DNA of 64,000 bases. Origin: Siphonodentalium dalli. Lineage: Eukaryota; Mollusca; Scaphopoda; Gadilida; Siphonodentaliidae. Numbering within the stretch: the stretch's first letter is position 1; every line of letters starts with the position of its first letter. The notes below the pieces were generated by a model. It ran no database searches, was not told the origin of the DNA, and worked only from the letters and a program-made list of their open reading frames with translations. Position numbers and translations under genes: made by a program. The stretch spans positions 213,046,205 through 213,110,204 of the forward strand of contig CP136064.1 in NCBI GenBank assembly GCA_032622095.1, given 5' to 3'. This document shows positions 63,643 through 64,000 of the stretch, piece by piece.

Positions 63643-63805
63643 CCCTTTCAGTGCCAAGTCCGATTTTTGTATCAACCCATATTTCCTTGATCATTTTTCA
63701 AATTTATTGATTATAATAATGTATCACATTATTATAATCAATACATTTGAAAAATGATCAAGGAAATACGGTTTGATTCAAAAATCAAACTTGGCACTGA
63801 AAGGG
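63643..63805. mobile_element. 163-bp piggyBac-like foldback MITE
   Basis: TTAA at 63639-63642 and 63806-63809. Termini CCCTTTCAGTGCCAAG and CTTGGCACTGAAAGGG are perfect inverted repeats. The arms continue to pair nearly to the centre (ATTATAATAATG...CATTATTATAAT region). It shares the CCCTTTC start and TTAA target with the array-founding family but not its interior. Confidence 0.9.
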
Positions 63806-63809
63806 TTAA

Positions 63810-64000
63810 AAGACTGTTTCTTTACATCTTAACTAATGGAAAGTATATTTATATCAATTATTATACAAAGACAATCAATACTCTGAAGTTTGGAACTTAG
63901 AACATTACACGAGCCACAACAGTATACGTTTAAAGAGATGTTGGCAGAAGAAACTGAGATCTACAAAAAGCACAACCAGTACAAGAAATCTCCCAGCATG
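63810..64000. other. Terminal spacer
   Basis: AT-rich; nothing recognised before the window edge. Confidence 0.4.

Overview
The window is gene-poor, AT-rich nuclear DNA of an animal. No complete protein-coding gene, rRNA, tRNA or CRISPR array can be supported. Decayed non-LTR retrotransposon pieces, many foldback MITEs (short non-autonomous DNA transposons) and a very large satellite-like array point to an invertebrate. The C-terminal LINE fragment at the left edge reads like those common in mollusc and other lophotrochozoan genomes; that assignment is inference.

Layout. (1) 1-385: C-terminal end of a non-LTR retrotransposon protein on the minus strand, followed by a 69-bp TATA-rich hairpin. 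(2) About 1125-5460: a 4.3-kb foldback structure, with two diverged inverted arms of about 1.3 kb around a 1.6-kb minisatellite. (3) About 6891-48345: the dominant feature, a 41-kb array of a 97-bp monomer and 73 copies of a hairpin with an 18-bp stem. They form higher-order units of about 0.25-0.9 kb (1.6 kb where a LINE has inserted). A GC-richer ~500-bp 'K module' occurs in ten (near-)full-length copies plus two partial ones. The array is broken at 41751-42065 by the 3' end of a CR1/L2-like LINE, and about 1 kb of unrelated DNA follows it. (4) 49335-64000: a field of MITEs and nested insertions, including two elements flanked by TTAA with CCC...GGG ends (piggyBac-like), several near-perfect foldbacks, and a degenerate reverse-transcriptase fragment at 54908-55284.

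How the parts relate. A solo copy at 59642-59895 has TTAA on both sides, CCCTCTCT...AGAGAGGG termini, one hairpin and one monomer equivalent. The left end of the big array (6891 on) and the end at 49680 carry related terminal sequence. The simplest reading is that the array grew by internal amplification of a piggyBac-like MITE, then by segmental duplication (offsets of about 1.04, 2.4, 2.67 and 4.49 kb). This MITE-to-satellite transition, with its hairpin, its variable poly-C tracts and the added K module, is the most unusual thing in the window.

Most open reading frames in the array are by-products of repetition and recur in many copies; none has support as a gene.
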